Positions 62,298 to 64,000 of a stretch of 64,000 bases of DNA are shown here, piece after piece; within the stretch, counting starts at the first letter, position 1, and the number at the start of each line of letters is the position of its first letter. The notes beneath the pieces were generated by a model, which did no database searches, was not told the origin of the DNA, and saw only the letters and a list, made by a program, of their open reading frames with translations. The position numbers and the translations under genes were made by a program. Source of the stretch: Bacillus sp. DNRA2 (GTDB taxonomy: Bacteria > Bacillota > Bacilli > Bacillales > Cytobacillaceae); contig NZ_JABAIT010000001.1 in the NCBI RefSeq assembly GCF_012843265.1, positions 248,001 through 312,000 of the forward strand. Direction: 5' to 3'.

Positions 62298-63467
62298 TTA
62301 GCATATATTAACCGCAGCCCCAAAATACAAATCAAATTTTACTATTGCTTCATTAAAGTGCTTAATGACCTCTTTTTCGCTAAAGATGATTTTTTCCTCG
62401 TCAAATAGTGGTCGTCCGAATCGGAACATGCCTTCTAGTTCTTCGTGTGAGATGGATGGTAGTGAATCTTTTGAGGGTAAGTAGTCTAAACCAATGGGGT
62501 AAGGTGTGTGAAAAGAAAAGTGATAATCTTGATAGCCGATTGCTAGATAATATAAAGAGTAATAGTTCTCTTCTATGTCGACTTCACATGAGTCGCAGTT
62601 GTGAATTGCTACTTCGTTATCATAATAAAAGTCAAACTTGGAAAGATAACCGAAATTTTCTCGTTCCAGTTTCCATAAGTCGAAGTGATGTGTGCAAAAC
62701 TCGAGGTGGGTGATTTTTTTAGGATTTGGTGGTTGGTAAAATGATAGTGAAGAATAGGGTGATAGTGTTAAACGCTGAATTGCTTCATTCTTCATTGAAT
62801 AGAATAGTTCCTTTTTTTTAAAATACTCCTCGGTATTCTTTTTTGCCTTATAGGCTTTACGTTGGTATTCTTTGGCCCAACGACTGATCCACATAGTCCA
62901 GAATGAAAGTTGCAAGCTTGCACCTAATTTACCGTTGTCTTTGTACCAATCTGCTAACATGGCTTTCCATTTATTCGCATAAAAGTCCTTATGTAATTGA
63001 ATGCTTTCGATTCTAGTTTGCTGCGCTTTCTTTATTGCGTGCAATCGATGTTCTTTTATTTGTTGTTGATGCTCCCGGCGCCAGTCGTTGATTGTTTTCA
63101 ATTTAATATTTTTAATTTGATATGTGTCGTAAAGCGGATACTTTAATTCTTTACCCCATTTTTTAAAAGGGACCCATTCAACTACAACTAATCTCTCCTG
63201 ACTTGTCCAACGCAATCTTTCAGTTTTGGTAATGTTCAAGTATTCCTCGACTTGATTTGGGTGCATTCCTAGCTTTAAAGCGTGTTTTTTATAAATGCTT
63301 TTAAATAAAATATCATTTCCTTTCAATTGACCTTGCAGCTTACATAGCAGGCATTCCTTCTTTTGTGCTCTAACTTCTTTTGGAGAAAAATGAAGCAATT
63401 CGCCAATTTCTTGTTTCGTTAATTTGTGAAAATCATGAGGTGCACCAATAAAAGTATTATTTTTCAT
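62298..63467 (-). CDS. Unrecognised 389-residue protein with two CxxC pairs
   Basis: I do not recognise this protein. The N-terminus (about 12-45) has KLTKQEIGELLHFSPKEV, like a helix-turn-helix, then CLLC. The middle (about 105-240) is long, charged and helical. The C-terminal third has CTHHFDLW and HNCDSCEVD, so CLLC/CDSC and nearby His could bind zinc. Many Trp, Tyr and Lys, strongly AT-rich codons. ATG at 63467 has GGAAGG upstream. It lies just upstream of the homing endonuclease on the same strand (50-base gap), so they may be transcribed and have arrived together. Confidence 0.65.
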   Translation of the reverse strand: MKNNTFIGAPHDFHKLTKQEIGELLHFSPKEVRAQKKECLLCKLQGQLKGNDILFKSIYKKHALKLGMHPNQVEEYLNITKTERLRWTSQERLVVVEWVPFKKWGKELKYPLYDTYQIKNIKLKTINDWRREHQQQIKEHRLHAIKKAQQTRIESIQLHKDFYANKWKAMLADWYKDNGKLGASLQLSFWTMWISRWAKEYQRKAYKAKKNTEEYFKKKELFYSMKNEAIQRLTLSPYSSLSFYQPPNPKKITHLEFCTHHFDLWKLERENFGYLSKFDFYYDNEVAIHNCDSCEVDIEENYYSLYYLAIGYQDYHFSFHTPYPIGLDYLPSKDSLPSISHEELEGMFRFGRPLFDEEKIIFSEKEVIKHFNEAIVKFDLYFGAAVNIC

Positions 63468-63584
63468 TACTGTCACCTTCCTTTAGGATTAATGTACCAC
63501 AACAAGAACAAATGTTCTAGTTTTTTGAGAGCTTTTTTAAAAATATCTTTTTTCAAATTTTTTTGTCCAAAAGATAGCAATGTT

Positions 63585-63628
63585 GGACATCTAATAAAAA
63601 AAGTAAAACCCGCGTAGCTACGCGAGTT
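63585..63628 (-). terminator. Terminator of the DUF2935 gene
   Basis: On the minus strand GAAACTCGCGTAGCTACGCGGGTTT is a near-perfect palindrome followed by TACTTTTTTTATT. Confidence 0.85.
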
Positions 63629-63636
63629 TCAAAATA

Positions 63637-64000
63637 CTACTGCATATCACTCATCTTTTTAGCATTTAAGCGTCCTTCTAATACGTGTATCATATAGAGA
63701 AAGTGCTCAGCTTCACGAACAACATGGTCTGCTAATAAGGGATTAATTACATTACGAATTTGACATGACTTAATAAGCTCTAACCCAGTTTTCTTAAAAG
63801 CAAGTATCTCTTGAGCAGCGGTTTCGCTGTCTTTATTCATTTTTCCGATAATTGGATAAGTTGGCTGTTTTTTAGATAACATGGACTCAACATCTCTGGC
63901 TTGGTTTAAAAGTGTTTCAAAGTCATCACCAAATTTCCTGGCAGTGTTGACTAAATTGCGTTCAGATTGGTCGAGCAATGAGGCAATAAAACGAGAATGT
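63637..64000 (-). CDS. DUF2935 protein, 3' part only
   Basis: At least 121 C-terminal residues of a DUF2935 helical protein. The frame is open to the window edge (…HSRFIASLLDQSERN…), and the TTG at 63978 is not the true start because matching sequence precedes it. Conserved features are the His/Glu pattern ADHVVREAEHFL near the end and the earlier SRF-x-LLDxSE segment, which in this family may bind metal. Function unknown. A terminator follows its stop. Confidence 0.75.
   Translation of the reverse strand, partial: HSRFIASLLDQSERNLVNTARKFGDDFETLLNQARDVESMLSKKQPTYPIIGKMNKDSETAAQEILAFKKTGLELIKSCQIRNVINPLLADHVVREAEHFLYMIHVLEGRLNAKKMSDMQ

Overview
The window is chromosomal DNA of a low-GC, spore-forming Bacillaceae member. 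The evidence is the gene order, which follows the Bacillus subtilis yvl-yvo-yvc-sigL-gap-yva segment, together with a CwlC-like mother-cell amidase, CsbA, Crh, and CtsR- and CggR-type operators. No genus can be fixed from the sequence; a Neobacillus/Bacillus-like relative is an inference.

Layout. (1) 1-15,400 is a metal and redox region. It holds the end of a CDF exporter, a fusion of a heavy-metal-binding domain with a TauE/SafE-like membrane domain and cupredoxin-like domains, a two-HMA CopA, a duplicated-domain lipoprotein, a two-component system, a CcdA-like membrane protein, a PCYCGC-family lipoprotein interrupted by one in-frame UGA, an MFS transporter, a csoR-copZ-copA cluster with CsoR-type operators, and a Rieske protein. 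(2) 15,400-24,220 holds a small membrane protein, an esterase, csbA-uvrB-uvrA with a LexA box, a YvlB-like protein and a sporulation-type amidase. (3) 24,350-35,410 holds hprK-lgt-yvoD-ppaX-yvoF and the complete his operon (hisZGDBHAFI). (4) 35,500-43,400 holds yvcD, trxB, yvcI-rapZ-yvcK-whiA-crh, clpP and tRNA-Arg(CCG). (5) 43,870-46,000 holds an LPNTS-anchored surface protein and its class D sortase. (6) 46,200-55,300 holds rpoN, a glutaredoxin-like protein, and cggR-gapA-pgk-tpiA-gpmI-eno. (7) 55,500-61,800 holds a NERD protein, secG, est, rnr, smpB and ssrA. (8) 61,800-64,000 is an accessory pocket with a LAGLIDADG endonuclease, an unrecognised protein and a DUF2935 fragment.

Two observations stand out. 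First, ssrA (tmRNA) is split in its T-loop by a 281-nt ORF-less group I intron, and a free-standing LAGLIDADG homing endonuclease gene converges on it across a shared terminator. This suggests an intron mobilised in trans. Second, the PCYCGC lipoprotein gene has a UGA exactly where the family carries the first Cys of a CxxC motif. The family's C-terminus continues in frame after it, and a bacterial-SECIS-like hairpin follows, so it is a candidate UxxC selenoprotein beside a CcdA-like thiol transporter.

The intergenic DNA is rich in repeats. There are a MITE-like element in long (about 130 bp) and short (about 22 bp) forms, two different 21-bp-period arrays, one 52-bp-period array and REP-like hairpins. 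Two long elements in the same orientation bracket hisZGD, one of them inside the his operon.
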